Source of the DNA: Streptomyces sp. NBC_00239
GTDB lineage: Bacteria; Actinomycetota; Actinomycetes; Streptomycetales; Streptomycetaceae
Reading direction: 5' to 3'
Length of the DNA stretch: 64,000 nucleotides
Assembly (NCBI RefSeq): GCF_036194065.1
Contig: NZ_CP108095.1
Coordinates: forward strand, 62,001 to 126,000
The notes beneath the pieces were generated by a model, which had not been told where the DNA came from, ran no database searches, and saw only the letters and a program-made list of their open reading frames with translations. The position numbers and the translations under genes were made by a program. Below, one piece after another: positions 1 through 9,078 of the stretch. The stretch's first letter is position 1; each line of letters opens with the position of its first letter.

Positions 1-477
1 GGGGAGGCGCTGGCGAACCAAATGGACGTGCTCCGCAGGGGTTCGACCCTGGAGGCCGACGCCGCCGCGGTGACGAACGCCGCCGTCATCTCTCAGGGGA
101 GCACCGATGCCACCACGTGGTCGCAGTTGCTGACCGACATGAAGAAGGCCGCGGCTGAGGTCATCGAGGACGTGGCGTGTGGCGAAGCGTGGAGCATGCT
201 GTCGAACAGTCAGAAGCAAAGAATCGGCGTACCCACCGAGAGCCACGACCATGTGGACGGCGCACTGGAGGCGATCGAGGGGAAGGCCCAGTCGATCCTC
301 GCCGAGCGCTGGATCGTCAATTCCTTGAACACAGCCATAAATTGGGCCAATTACGCTGTGGGCATCCAGGAGAAGGCCTCGGAGATCGAAGGCTATCTGA
401 AGGGCGGCCATTTCACGTCGGAGGACACCCGGGCCTATTACTACTACGCCCGCTTCTGCCTGAAGCCCCCCGGCTAA
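1..477 (+). CDS. Hypothetical protein, 5' end outside window
   Basis: The reading frame is open from the first base, so the true start may lie upstream; the first in-window start is ATG at 22, giving 151 residues. The protein is mostly helical in composition, with no signal peptide, membrane segment or recognisable catalytic motif. A Tyr-rich patch lies near the end. It stops directly before the terminal repeat of the IS element that begins at about 478, so the insertion may have removed original downstream sequence. I do not recognise the family. Confidence 0.5.
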   Translation, partial: GEALANQMDVLRRGSTLEADAAAVTNAAVISQGSTDATTWSQLLTDMKKAAAEVIEDVACGEAWSMLSNSQKQRIGVPTESHDHVDGALEAIEGKAQSILAERWIVNSLNTAINWANYAVGIQEKASEIEGYLKGGHFTSEDTRAYYYYARFCLKPPG

Positions 478-1256
478 GGGCTGTCCCGTAAATGATCTCT
501 GAGTGGCCTGGGGCATGGTGAGCTGCTGTACCGCTGGGAGGTCTATCCGGCGAGGGCGAGGTTGTGAATCCGGGCGATGCCGAGCATGGCGTGGTGAACG
601 CCGTCGCCCTTGAGGCGGCAGTCGCGGAGGATCTTCCAGGTCTTCATGCGGGCAAAGACGTGCTCGACCCGGGCCCGGACCTGCTTGTGCGACTTGTTGT
701 GCTCCTCTTCCAGTCCGGGAGTTCGCTCCGCCCGCGCTCGCGGCGGTGGGGGATGACGAGTCCGGTGCCAGGGTAGCCACCGTCGGCGATCGTTAGTGTG
801 TTGCCGACAGCCGCCTTGGCGCCGGACTCCTCCCACGCCCTGCAGTCGTTGCGGTTTCCGGCAAGTGGCCGGCCGACCACGACGACCAGGCGGGTGTCGG
901 CGTCGATGACGACCTGGTGGTTGGTGGAGTAGCGGTAGTTCTTCGACCGCTCGGCGATGGTGTGGTCGCGGGTGGGACCAGGGTGCCGTCGACGATGAGC
1001 ACGGTGTCCTTGGCGAACCGCTTGCGGGGCTGGAGCGCGAGCATCGGCCCGAGGTGGTCGATGATCCGGTCCGCCGCCGACTTGGACACCCCGAACAGCG
1101 GGGCGAGCTGGCTCATCGTGAGATTCGTCCGCCAGTACGCCGCGACCAGCAGTGCCCGGTCCTCCAGCGGAAGACTCCACGGTCGGCCCCTGCGGACCGC
1201 GTCCGCACCCTGGCGCCGCAGAACCGTCACCAGCTTCCCGAATGCGCGAGGGCTTA
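478..1256 (-). mobile_element. Degenerate IS5-type element, left part, interrupted by a second IS
   Basis: The left end starts near 478 with a terminal-repeat-like GGGCTGTCCCGTAAATGATC. The transposase lies on the minus strand and is frameshifted (543-1253). The element stops at 1256, where a complete IS5-family element (1257-2375) is inserted with a TTA duplication. Sequence past 2378 can be joined in frame to the N-terminal side of this transposase, so the missing end probably lies at about 2379-2440. The outer right boundary could not be fixed. Confidence 0.65.
543..1253 (-). pseudogene. IS5/harbinger-type DDE transposase, two frameshifts, N-terminus split off
   Basis: Three overlapping minus-strand frames together give a DDE_Tnp_4-like transposase. 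The first, 1253 to about 976, has a helix-turn-helix region and the first acidic motif (IVDGTL). The second, about 976 to 715, has TNHQVV and IADGGYPG. The third, about 715 to 543, has ARVEHVFARMK and ends LHNLALAG-like. Single-base indels near 976 and 715 explain the shifts. The start is separated by the IS inserted at 1257. The gene cannot be functional as it stands. Confidence 0.75.
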
Positions 1257-2375
1257 GTGAGCGTTTTGGTTATGTTCGCACTGGTCTGACGCAGTTTTGA
1301 ACTGCCGGTGCCGCAGAATTGCCGTGCCGTCTGTACTGGAATATGGCTTTCCTGAAGAGCGGTCGGCAGGCGAAGTGATCCGGTTGTCACCGGAACATCC
1401 CGTCTCAATTGCACATGACCTACTTCACGACGTATCCAGGACGCCTGCCAACGCTCCCGATGCCACCGCACACGCCCTCCCCGACAGCTGCAAGCGCCGG
1501 TATCCCCACATCATGCGACCACCCCGGCCCTACCCCAGCGACCTGTCCGACGCGCGGTGGGAACTGATCCGCCCCACCCTCGAAACCTGGCGCCAGGCCC
1601 GCGCCGGAATCCGCCGGCCCCACCACGACCTGCGGGCACTCATGAACGCCATCCTCTACGTCGACCGCACCGGCATCCCCTGGCGCTACCTACCGCACGA
1701 CTTCCCACCCTGGCAAAGCGTCTACGGCTACTTCGCCCACTGGCAAAACGACGGCATCTTCGACCACCTCAACGGCCTCCTGCGCACCCTGCCCCGCCAG
1801 GCCGAAGGCCGCGAACCAGAGCCCACCGCCTGCCTGCTCGACTCCCAAAGCATCAAGACCTCAGCCAACGTCCACCTCGCCGACCAGGGCATCGACCCCG
1901 CGAAAAAGATCATCGGCCGCAAACGGCACATCGCCACCGACACCCTCGGCCTCCTCCTGGCCGTCCTCGTCACCGCCGCCAGCGTCCACGACTCCGCCGC
2001 CTGCACCCACCTCATCGACCATCTCGCAGCCCGCCACCCCACCATCACCAAAGCCTGGGCCGACAACGGCTACAAGAACAAAGCCATCGAACACGCCGCC
2101 ACCCGCGGCATCGACCTCGAGATCGTCCAACGCGACCCCCACGCCCACGGCTTCACAGTCCAACCCCGCCGCTGGGTCGTCGAAAGAACCCTCGGCTGGC
2201 TCATGCACCACCGCCGCCTGGCCCGCGACTACGAAACCCACCCACACCGATCAGCAGCCATGATCCAAATCGCCGCCATCAACCTCATGACCCGACGCCT
2301 CACCCACCAAAACACCCCCAACTGGCGCGACACCTGACCCCAAATAAAACAGACAACCGAGAATCAAACGCTCAC
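1257..2375 (+). mobile_element. Complete IS5-family insertion sequence (1119 bp)
   Basis: The ends are inverted repeats sharing the first ten bases GTGAGCGTTT (1257 inward, and the complement from 2375 inward). A 3-bp TTA occurs on each side (1254-1256 and 2376-2378), as expected for an IS5-family target duplication. The element carries one intact transposase (1513-2337) and sits inside the older IS at 478-1256. It is a recent insertion candidate because ends, duplication and gene are all intact. Confidence 0.8.
1513..2337 (+). CDS. IS5-family DDE transposase
   Basis: This 274-residue protein starts at ATG 1513, directly before the conserved N-terminal YPSDLSDARWE region. A longer frame upstream has no family similarity. 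It has the order expected of IS5 transposases: an N-terminal DUF4096-like region, first catalytic Asp in CLLDSQSIKT, GRKRHIATD, second Asp in WADNGYK, and the catalytic Glu in RRWVVERTLGWL. Length and motifs are intact, so it is probably active. It catalyses cut-and-paste movement of the element at 1257-2375. Confidence 0.9.
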   Translation: MRPPRPYPSDLSDARWELIRPTLETWRQARAGIRRPHHDLRALMNAILYVDRTGIPWRYLPHDFPPWQSVYGYFAHWQNDGIFDHLNGLLRTLPRQAEGREPEPTACLLDSQSIKTSANVHLADQGIDPAKKIIGRKRHIATDTLGLLLAVLVTAASVHDSAACTHLIDHLAARHPTITKAWADNGYKNKAIEHAATRGIDLEIVQRDPHAHGFTVQPRRWVVERTLGWLMHHRRLARDYETHPHRSAAMIQIAAINLMTRRLTHQNTPNWRDT

Positions 2376-2532
2376 TTACGGCCTCTCGGGGCCGCGCAGG
2401 GCCATCCGTGATTCGAAGCGCCAGAGAGGCCCGGTGCCGGAGGGGGTGGGGCGCTTGACTAGGGTGAACACGCGTACGGGAGTTGACTGACCGACAACTT
2501 CCCGGCATGTCATCGAAGGAGCGTCACCAGCT

Positions 2533-2931
2533 GTGAAGAAGATCAAGGCCGCCATCCTCGCGTTCGCCGCCATGGCCGGACTCGCCGTCGCCGCCGCGCC
2601 GGCCCAGGCCGCCCCGTGCAGTACCGGGGGCGCCCAGTACATCTGCGAGTACGGGGTCACCAACCACACGCTTCCGGGGGACCAGCGGGAACAGTTCCTG
2701 GTCGGCACCGATTACGCAGTGTGGACCCGCTGGACCACCAATGGGCAATGGTCCGGCTGGTACTCCCTCGGGGGAACCGTCTGGAGCAAGATCAGTATCA
2801 GGGAGCGGACCGACATCGCCCCCCACGCCATCTTGATCTACGCCAAGGGCTCCAACACCCAGACCTGGGGTCTGCTCCGCACCGCTCCCGGCGCAGACTG
2901 GAGTGCATGGGACTGCCTCAGCTGCGGCTGA
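2533..2931 (+). CDS. Small secreted protein with PLL-type lectin-like blade repeats
   Basis: The GTG start at 2533 follows GAAGGAG at 2515-2521. The 132-residue product begins with a clear Sec signal peptide (KKIK, hydrophobic stretch, cleavage after AQA near residue 27). The mature part carries a Trp-rich blade-like repeat: AVWTRW, then QWSGWYSLGG, then a weaker WSAWD near the end. Such repeats resemble single blades of PLL-type fucose-binding beta-propeller lectins. Four Cys could form disulfides. It is a paralogue of 54480-54896 (shared CEY, VWTRWT and W-S-x-W motifs). Sugar binding is inference. Confidence 0.7.
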   Translation: MKKIKAAILAFAAMAGLAVAAAPAQAAPCSTGGAQYICEYGVTNHTLPGDQREQFLVGTDYAVWTRWTTNGQWSGWYSLGGTVWSKISIRERTDIAPHAILIYAKGSNTQTWGLLRTAPGADWSAWDCLSCG

Positions 2932-2975
2932 GTCCTTCCCCGTCGCGGATCTCAACTGCGTTCGACATTGCGAAT

Positions 2976-3007
2976 GGCCCCGGGCGGGATGCGTTCCGCC
3001 CGGGGCC
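2976..3007. terminator. Hairpin terminator after the secreted lectin-like gene
   Basis: Perfect 12-bp arms, GGCCCCGGGCGG (2976-2987) and CCGCCCGGGGCC (2996-3007), flank an 8-base loop, 45 bases after the stop at 2931. GC-rich hairpins without a strong U-tract are usual at streptomycete 3' ends. Confidence 0.75.
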
Positions 3008-3173
3008 GTCCGTCGTGGCTGCCGGGCACAGCAGCGCCGCTCACGCCCCCACGGCTTGGCGGCCATGGCCGACAGCAACCTCGTCGACGCCGACGACACA
3101 GCTATGACCGTCACGGTGCTCCGCATGTTCGACTGCGCATACGCGCCACTCCGGCAGACACTGCTGGCCTTCG

Positions 3174-3329
3174 ATGAATGAGGAGCGGTACAAGAAACGA
3201 AACGCCGTCGAACGGGCTCTCAACCTGTTGAAGCAGCACCGGGCGGTAGCCACCCGCTACGACAAGCGCCATTACGTCGACCTCGGCACCGCCACTGCGG
3301 CAGCTCTCACGATCTGGCTCCGCACATGA
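3174..3329 (+). pseudogene. IS5-family transposase C-terminal fragment
   Basis: The frame encodes 51 residues including KKRNAVERALNLLKQ, AVATRYDKR and LGTATAAALTIWLRT, the conserved C-terminus (catalytic Glu in NAVERALN) of a streptomycete IS5 transposase. Nothing upstream matches the rest of the enzyme, so only the tail of an element remains. It abuts the truncated HEAT-repeat gene at about 3330, suggesting this IS or its deletion cut that gene. Confidence 0.75.
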
Positions 3330-3859
3330 TCGACGGGAATGCTCCGTTTCACTGATCTGGTAGCGTTCCGCGCTGCCGTAGTCGAGGTTCTGCACCTCAC
3401 AACAGCGATCGAACCGCCGCTGTGCGGGGCGGAGAACGGGATTGATCTCTGCCAGGCTCTCGTGCAGCCGACGGGCGCCCTGGGCAACATGATCGTCGGT
3501 GTAGCCCGACATCTCGTCGCGGATCCGTAGCGCCTCGTCCAGATCGTCCGAGAAGATGCTGAAGACATCGACGATCGCGGTGTGGATGTAATCGGCGTGG
3601 TTGTCGTTGGCGACTGCCAGTGCGGACGCGACTATCGTCAGTCGAACCTGTCCTTTCGCCGAAGCAAGCCCTCCGCGGTCCGCCGGGTGACGAAGGTGTC
3701 ACCACGGTCGAGCACAAGGCCCAGCAGTAGCTCTACGGCCTCCGGCGTCTCGGCGAACCCTGCCAGGCTGTGACCGGCATCCGCCCGGTCACGCCAGTCA
3801 TCGCTTCGCCCGAGTTCGCCAAGCGTCACGACCACCGCACGCCGCAGGTCACTGTCCAC
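3330..3859 (-). pseudogene. HEAT-repeat protein, frameshifted and truncated
   Basis: The minus-strand frame starting at ATG 3859 gives a HEAT/PBS-lyase-type repeat (TLGELGRSDDWRDRADAGHS, LLLGLVLDRGDTFVTRRTAE) but stops after RRKDRFD. One base off, the frame continues smoothly: LTIVASALAVANDNHADYIH, VFSIFSDDLDEALRIRDEMS, then SGYTDDHVAQGARRLHESLA. A single lost base near 3640 therefore splits the gene. The 3' end is lost at about 3330 against the transposase fragment. No function is assigned beyond a helical-repeat scaffold. Confidence 0.7.
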
Positions 3860-3940
3860 GGATTCGCCCGCCCCTTCCCACGATTCCGGTCAAAATGTCA
3901 CCGAGGCGCCTTACCGGATGATCGCCAGGACAGGTCCTAG

Positions 3941-5318
3941 TAGTGCTTTGTTAGCTGCTGTCGAAGGGCTGTCTGGTGGGTTGTCGGCAGGTTGGGCAGG
4001 TGCCGGTCCAGGTGGCGATGAGGTGTTGGAGGAGGTCCAGGGCCTGGTAGAGGGTCAGGCCCTGGCAGGGGCTTTTGGGGCCCTCCGTTGTTCGGTCAGG
4101 AACAGGTGGGCGGCGGTGACGAGGGTGACGTGCCGGTGCCAGCCGGTGAAGGAGCGGCCCTCGAAGTGGTCGAGGCCCAGGACTGTTTTCAGCTCGCGGT
4201 AGTCGTGCTCGATCCGCCAGCGGGTCTTCGCGAGACGGACCAGGTCCTTCGGCGGTAGGTCGGCGGGCAGGTTCGAGATCCAGTACTTCACCGGCTCCGC
4301 CTCGCCTTCGGGCCACTGGGCGATCAACCAGACGAGGGGAATCGTGCCGTCAGCGGCGGGCTTGGGCCGACGGCCCGCGAGGCGGACCCGCAGGAGCACG
4401 AAGTGCGAGCTCATCGCCGCCTTGGAGCCCTTGCGCCAGGTCAGCGTGCGTCCCGCCCGTCGGCCGGCGGTCAGCATGTGGTCGCGTAAGGAGACGGGCC
4501 GAGTGCGGTAACGGGGTAGCGGCCGGGGCCCCAGCCCGCTGTATGCGGGCTGGTGTGGTTGGGCCTCCTCGCCGTGGGCGGTCATCTCGGCTTTCGCCTG
4601 CAGGACGTAGGCCAGGCGGCGTTCTTCCAGGCCGTGGCGGAAGTCTGCGTTCGCGCCGTAGCCGGTGTCCGCTACCAGCGCGGCGGGCCGCAGGCCGATG
4701 CCGTCGAGTTCGTCGAGCATGTCCAGCGCGAGCTGCCACTTGGGGCGGTGGTGCTCGAGGTCGGGGATCCGGCAGGCCTCGCGACGTGCGGCCGCCTCGG
4801 GCCCGTCCCATGAGACGGGCAGGAACAGCCGCCACGACAGCGGGCAGGAGGCCGTGTCGGAAGCGGCGTGGACGCTGACACCGATCTGGCAATTGCCGAC
4901 CTTGCCCAGCGTGCCCGCGTACTGGCGGGCCACCCCCGGCGAGGCGGTGCCGTCCTTGGGAAAGCCGGTGTCGTCCACGACCCAGACCTCGGGCCGCACC
5001 GCTGCCACCGCCCGCCAAGCGAGCCGAGCCCGGACGTCCTGGACCGGCCAGGTCGAGGACGTCATGAACTGCTGCAACTGCTGGTGATCGACACCGAGCC
5101 GTTCGGCCATCGGCTGCATCGACTTCCGCCGGCCATCCAGCAACAGCCCCCGCACGTAGAGCAAGCCCTTCTCACGCTGGTCCCGCCGCACCAGCGGCGC
5201 GAACACCTCGGAAGCGAACTCCTCCAACCGGACCCGAACCGCAGCAAGCTCCCCAGCCCTCATACAACCAGCGAACTACCAGACACCCGACGTGACAAGA
5301 CCAGCTAACAAAGCACTA
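3941..5318 (-). mobile_element. Complete IS701-family insertion sequence (1378 bp)
   Basis: The terminal repeats TAGTGCTTTGTTAGCTG (3941 inward, and the complement ending at 5318) match perfectly over 17 bases. CTAG flanks both ends (3937-3940 and 5319-5322), the 4-bp YTAR duplication characteristic of IS701. The single transposase is intact. The right CTAG overlaps the TA at the left end of the next element (IS630-type, from 5320), so this IS landed exactly at that boundary. Confidence 0.92.
4055..5263 (-). CDS. IS701-family transposase
   Basis: This 402-residue protein is of normal length for IS701 enzymes. It has an N-terminal region with LERRLL-like helices, then the first catalytic Asp in WVVDDTGFPKDG, the second in LVADTGYGAN, and the C-terminal catalytic Glu in RWRIEHDYRELKTVLGLDHF followed by EGRSFTGWHRHV. 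All catalytic positions are present and no frameshift is seen. It should mobilise the element at 3941-5318. Confidence 0.93.
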   Translation of the reverse strand: MRAGELAAVRVRLEEFASEVFAPLVRRDQREKGLLYVRGLLLDGRRKSMQPMAERLGVDHQQLQQFMTSSTWPVQDVRARLAWRAVAAVRPEVWVVDDTGFPKDGTASPGVARQYAGTLGKVGNCQIGVSVHAASDTASCPLSWRLFLPVSWDGPEAAARREACRIPDLEHHRPKWQLALDMLDELDGIGLRPAALVADTGYGANADFRHGLEERRLAYVLQAKAEMTAHGEEAQPHQPAYSGLGPRPLPRYRTRPVSLRDHMLTAGRRAGRTLTWRKGSKAAMSSHFVLLRVRLAGRRPKPAADGTIPLVWLIAQWPEGEAEPVKYWISNLPADLPPKDLVRLAKTRWRIEHDYRELKTVLGLDHFEGRSFTGWHRHVTLVTAAHLFLTEQRRAPKAPARA

Positions 5319-5319
5319 C

Positions 5320-6529
5320 TAGTGCTTGCTTCCTCAAGTTGCGGGTATATAGGGCTTGTTGGGTGGTGGCAGGGGGTGGGTTGTGCCGACATTGCTGCGT
5401 GCCCGGGCTGCTTCGGGGCAGGGTGAGGAAAGGGTGATCGCCAGGCTGGCGGGTGCCCGGAAGGCGCCGGCCGATCTGGTGATGAGAGCGCGGATCATCG
5501 CTCTGAGCTGGGACGGCCTGCGGGTGGCAGCAATCGCGGCGGAGCTCGGCTGTCACGCGAAGACGGTGCGGTGGTGGCTCCATCGCTTCAACACGCTCGG
5601 GCTCGAGGGGCTGGAGGACCGGCCGGTCAGCGGCCGTCCCCGGCGGATCACCGAGGTGGAACGGTCGAGGATCGTCGCGCTGGTCAGACAGGCGCCTGTG
5701 GGCCGTCTGACCAGGGGTGAGGACGGTGAACTGGCGGTGGACGACGAGGCGGGGCCGCCGGAGTGGACACTCGACGCCCTTGCGGAGGCTGCTCGCCGTC
5801 ACGGGATCGAGGTGGGAAGGTCCCAGGTCCGCCGGATTCTGCTGGCCGAGGGCGTCCGCTGGCGCCGTACCCGTTCCTGGGTGAGGTCGAAGGACCGTGA
5901 TTTCGAGGGAAAAGGACACGGATCATCGGCCTCTACACCCACCCGCCCATCGGCGCGACGGTCGTCTGTACCGACGAGCTCGGGCCGGTGAGCCCGCGTA
6001 CTTTCCCGCCGGCGCCGGGCTGGTCACCTGATGGCCGTCGTATCAAAGCCGAGCTCGACTACGGCCGCGGGCCGGAGAAGACCTGGGTCTACGATGGCCT
6101 CCGCGTCAGAGACGGACAGCAGGTCACGATGACCGCCCCGTCCCGCAACAGCGTCTTCTACCAGCAGTTTCTACAGAAACTCGAGGCCGCCAACCCGGCC
6201 GGGGACATCTACGTGATCACCGACAACCTGTCCTCGCACAACAGCCTCTCCACCCGGACCTGGCTCGAGGAGCATCCCCGGATCAAGCACGTCTTCATCC
6301 CGGTCGGCGCGTGCTGGCTCAACCTCCAGGAAGCCTGGTGGCGCATCTTCCGCAAAGCAGCCCTCGCCGGACAGTCCTTCGCCAGACCCGATGAGATCAC
6401 CCAGGCCACCGAACTCGCCACCGCCCAGCTCAACCGACGAGCACGGCCATGGATCTGGGGCAGACCCGCACCACCCACGCGACACCTACGCCGCCGCTAC
6501 ATCTACTGCCTTTAAGGAACACAGCATTA
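5320..6529 (+). mobile_element. IS630-family element with frameshifted transposase
   Basis: The ends are imperfect inverted repeats (TAGTGCTTGCTTCCTCAA on the left, TAATGCTGTGTTCCTTAA inward from the right). TA dinucleotides lie at both borders (5320-5321 and 6528-6529), as expected of IS630/Tc1 insertion at TA. Removing it leaves a near-palindrome centred on TA (see findings). The transposase needs one frame change. Confidence 0.75.
5356..6515 (+). pseudogene. IS630-family transposase in two frames
   Basis: The first frame (from about 5356, or GTG 5383) has the paired helix-turn-helix region (IAAELGCHAKTVRWWLHRFN, then a Trp/Arg-rich linker). The second (in frame through 5988 to 6515) has the DDE core: second catalytic Asp in YVITDNLSSHNS and an atypical final motif CWLNLQEAWW. 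They join exactly if translation slips back one base in GGGAAAAGG at 5907-5915, giving EGKRTRIIGLYT. This is either a one-base deletion or frameshifting at a short A run; sequence alone cannot decide. Confidence 0.75.
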
Positions 6530-6567
6530 GGACTTGTCCGGGCGATCTCTGAGCCGACGTGTGTCTA

Positions 6568-7736
6568 CTGACTTCGGCTCGTCAGGGTGAATCTTCGCGA
6601 AGTCCCTGAAGGGCCTGGAGCGGTGGCTGTATCCCGTGCTGTGTGAGGTATGCGGATGGGGGCGGGCTGACCGATGAGGGGCGGCAGCGTCGGGAAGCGG
6701 TACGGATGCAGGCAGCCGAGCTCTTCGAGCAGAAGGTCAAGCCGCCGGAGGTGGCAAGGCGCCTGCGGGTGAGCCTGAAATCGGTCTACCAGTGGCACCA
6801 GTTGTGGCGAGACGGCGGTCGTGAGGCTCTGGCCTCGCGTGGCCCGAGCGGGTCGCGATGCCGTCTGTCACCGCGCTGTCTGGAGAAGCTCTCCGGGTAT
6901 CTCGAGCAGGGGCCGGCTGCGCATGGATGGGTGGAGGACCAGGTGTGGACCGCCGCTCGGGTGGCCACGCTGATCGGCAGGAAGTTCCACGTCTCCTACA
7001 GCGTCTCTGGGGCCACGAGACTGATGCGCCGGCTCGGCTTCAGCCCGCAGGTCCCCGCCCGGCGGGTCGCCGAACGCGACGAGCAGGCCGTGACCGCGTG
7101 GAAGGAGGCGACCTGGGCGGAGGCAAAAAAGGGCCCGGGCGGCCTGCGGAGGCTACATCTGCTTCGAGGACGAAGCCGGGTTCACCCGGAGACCGCCCAA
7201 AGGACGCACCTGGGGCCGGCGCGGCCACACCCCGGTCGTGACCGTGAGTGGACGCCGCTCGGGGCGCCTGTCGGTCGCCGGGCTGATCGCGATACGGCCC
7301 AGCTCCCGCACCCGGCTGTGTCACCGTCTGCGCACCCACCCCGCGGGCAAGGGCAAGCGCCGCAGCATGGGCGAGCGTGACTTCATCGCGCTGATGGACG
7401 GCGTCCACCACCTCGTCAAAGCGCCGATTGTGCTGGTGTGGGACCGTCTGAACACCCACGTCTCTCACGTCATGCGTGAGCTGATCGCCGAGCGCGAATG
7501 GCTGACGGTGTTCCTGCTGCCTGCGTACTCGCCCGACCTCAACCCGGTCGAGGGGGTATGGGCGCACGTCAAGCGCAGCCTGGCCAACCTCGCCGTAGTC
7601 GCCCTGGACCGGCTTGAGGTCCTCGTACGCAACCGGCTCAAGCGACTTCAGTATCGGCCAGACACCCTCGACGGCTTCATCACCGGAACCGGCCTGGCCC
7701 TCGACAACCCAGTGTCACTCTGACGAGCCGAAGTCA
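6568..7736 (+). mobile_element. IS630-family insertion sequence with frameshifted transposase
   Basis: The ends CTGACTTCGGCTCGTCAG/GGTGA (6568-6590) and the complement ending at 7736 differ at one of 23 positions. A related but diverged 3' end occurs at 42579. The left flank is TA; the right flank is not, so the element as bounded here was probably not the last unit to transpose. Confidence 0.8.
6643..7723 (+). pseudogene. IS630-family transposase, one frameshift
   Basis: The first frame from GTG 6643 carries two helix-turn-helix motifs (VARRLRVSLKSVYQWHQLW and RKFHVSYSVSGATRLMRR). The second frame from about 7133 carries the DDE domain: CFEDEAGFTRRPPKGRTWG, VLVWDRLNTHVS, and LLPAYSPDLNPVEGVWAHVK with the final Glu. 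The join needs a forward shift near AAAAAAGGGCCC (7125-7136), explained by one extra G. The shift direction does not fit standard -1 frameshifting on the A run, so a mutation is more likely. Confidence 0.8.
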
Positions 7737-7854
7737 GCAATCGGGCGATGTGGTTGTCATGGCAGCATGCTGTCAGCACGGTGTGACACTGCCGCTGACG
7801 GGTGGCGCTGGGGAATTACCAGACCGTCGACATCGACATCTGACCGCACCGACG

Positions 7855-7887
7855 CGAGGACCCCGGCGACATCTGCCGGGGTCCTCG
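7855..7887. terminator. Hairpin terminator of the ricin-type lectin gene
   Basis: Perfect 13-bp arms CGAGGACCCCGGC (7855-7867) and GCCGGGGTCCTCG (7875-7887) with a 7-base loop lie about 50 bases beyond the minus-strand stop at 7940. Confidence 0.8.
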
Positions 7888-7939
7888 CCGTTCAGATTCT
7901 TGAACGATCCCTGGTCGGGACAGCCTCCCTGTACCACAC

Positions 7940-8449
7940 TCAACCCAGACGCCACTGCTGCTGGTAGTCACCGTGGCAGGGCCACTGTAGGACCCTGTCA
8001 CCGTTCCCGAAGCCGTCGTCGGCAGCCTGGTCGACCTCGAGACACTGGCTGCTGTGCCTGGCCTTGAACTGGAAGCGGTCGCCCACGGCGATCTTCTTCC
8101 ATTGTTGGTGGACGCCGCCGTGGCAGGGCCACTGCAGAACCCCGGCACCGGGCGCGAGGCTGGCATTGTCGACTTCCAGGCACTGCCCACTGTGTTCTAC
8201 CTGGAGTTGGACGTAGCCGTTGTTCAGGTCGTTTACTCGCCACAGTTGGTGCTGGTTGCCCGTGCAAGTCCACTGCACGGCCTTAGTCCCCTTGGCAAGC
8301 GAGCCAGTGCTGATCTCGAGGCACTTGAGGCTGCGCTGGTTGCGGACTAATACTCCTCCGTCCGCCGCGGCAGACGGAACGGTAATTCCGCTCACCGCCA
8401 GCGAGGCCGCCATGATGGCCACAGCGCCGTGACGCTTGAGGGCACTCAC
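7940..8449 (-). CDS. Secreted ricin B-type (beta-trefoil) lectin
   Basis: I place the start at GTG 8449, which begins a signal peptide (SALKRHGAVAIMAASLAVS, cleavage near PSAAA, about residue 29). An open frame continues upstream to 8836 without family similarity. The mature domain of about 140 residues is one beta-trefoil with the three QxW motifs NQHQLW, VHQQW and YQQQWRLG and matching CLEI/CLEVD strands, the signature of ricin B/CBM13 carbohydrate-binding modules. There is no attached catalytic domain, so it is a free lectin. It is the only clear gene in the cargo of the IS630 composite-like unit. Confidence 0.85.
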   Translation of the reverse strand: MSALKRHGAVAIMAASLAVSGITVPSAAADGGVLVRNQRSLKCLEISTGSLAKGTKAVQWTCTGNQHQLWRVNDLNNGYVQLQVEHSGQCLEVDNASLAPGAGVLQWPCHGGVHQQWKKIAVGDRFQFKARHSSQCLEVDQAADDGFGNGDRVLQWPCHGDYQQQWRLG

Positions 8450-8865
8450 CGTAATTCGCCACGTCTCTTCAGGGTTGGAGTTCTTGACTGTAGAACTAGC
8501 GGCGTGACGCCTCATGAACGAGCTGCACTGGTCCAGCCGGCAGCCCAAGCACGCCTTGCGTTTCCCTGGCATGACGCCGACCTCCCAACCTTCCCCTAGC
8601 GTCCATCCGCGTGCAACTTCAAGGATTGGCAACGAGTTCAAGGCGCACCTCTCGCATACGCGTGGTACGTGCGATAGGTACGACTGGTCGGTGTCGACCA
8701 GTCGATGCACTTCGTCTGCGGTGGTCTGGATCGCGGCTGCCGCAGGGTCATCGAGAACCACTGCGTACTGATCCTCCGCCGTCGTGCCAACATCACCGAC
8801 GGCGGCCACAGGCGTCCTTCCCTGGGCTGTATTCACCCATTCGCCTGCCAGGCGCAGGTCGTAGG

Positions 8866-9078
8866 TTTCAGGCTCACCCGCAGGCGCCTTGCCACCTCCG
8901 GCGGCTTGACCTTCTGCTCGAAGAGCTCGGCTGCCTGCATCCGTACCGCTTCCCGACGCTGCCGCCCCTCATCGGTCAGCCCGCCCCCATCCGCATACCT
9001 CACACAGCACGGGATACAGCCACCGCTCCAGGCCCTTCAGGGACTTCGCGAAGATTCACCCTGACGAGCCGAAGTCAG
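8866..9078. repeat. Inverted 213-bp copy of the IS630 left end
   Basis: This segment is the reverse complement of 6568-6780, covering the terminal repeat and the transposase 5' end; the similarity stops abruptly at 8866/6780. The translated antisense stretch is identical between the copies over about 70 residues, so the duplication is recent. It is followed by TA (9079-9080). Confidence 0.85.

Larger units (their letters stand above)
6568..9078. mobile_element. Composite-like IS630 unit carrying a ricin-type lectin gene
   Basis: The unit starts with an IS630 element (6568-7736), contains 1.1 kb of cargo with the lectin gene 7940-8449, and ends with an inverted copy (8866-9078) of the first 213 bases of the element (6568-6780). 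TA flanks both outer ends (6566-6567 and 9079-9080), whereas the inner end at 7736 is followed by CA, not TA. This is the pattern expected if the outer inverted ends moved the whole segment. Movement as a unit is inference. Confidence 0.55.

Noticed and set aside
5907..5915. Programmed -1 frameshifting in the first IS630 transposase.
   Set aside because: The two frames would join by a one-base backward slip on AAAA, but there is no standard slippery heptamer or clear stimulatory structure, so a deletion is equally likely.
7124..7136. A6G run in the second IS630 transposase as a -1 slippery site.
   Set aside because: The frame change needed is in the forward direction, so standard -1 slippage on A-AAA-AAG would lead to the wrong frame.
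8450..8836. Extension of the ricin-type lectin to a GTG at 8836.
   Set aside because: The added 129 residues have no family similarity and would bury the signal peptide inside the protein.
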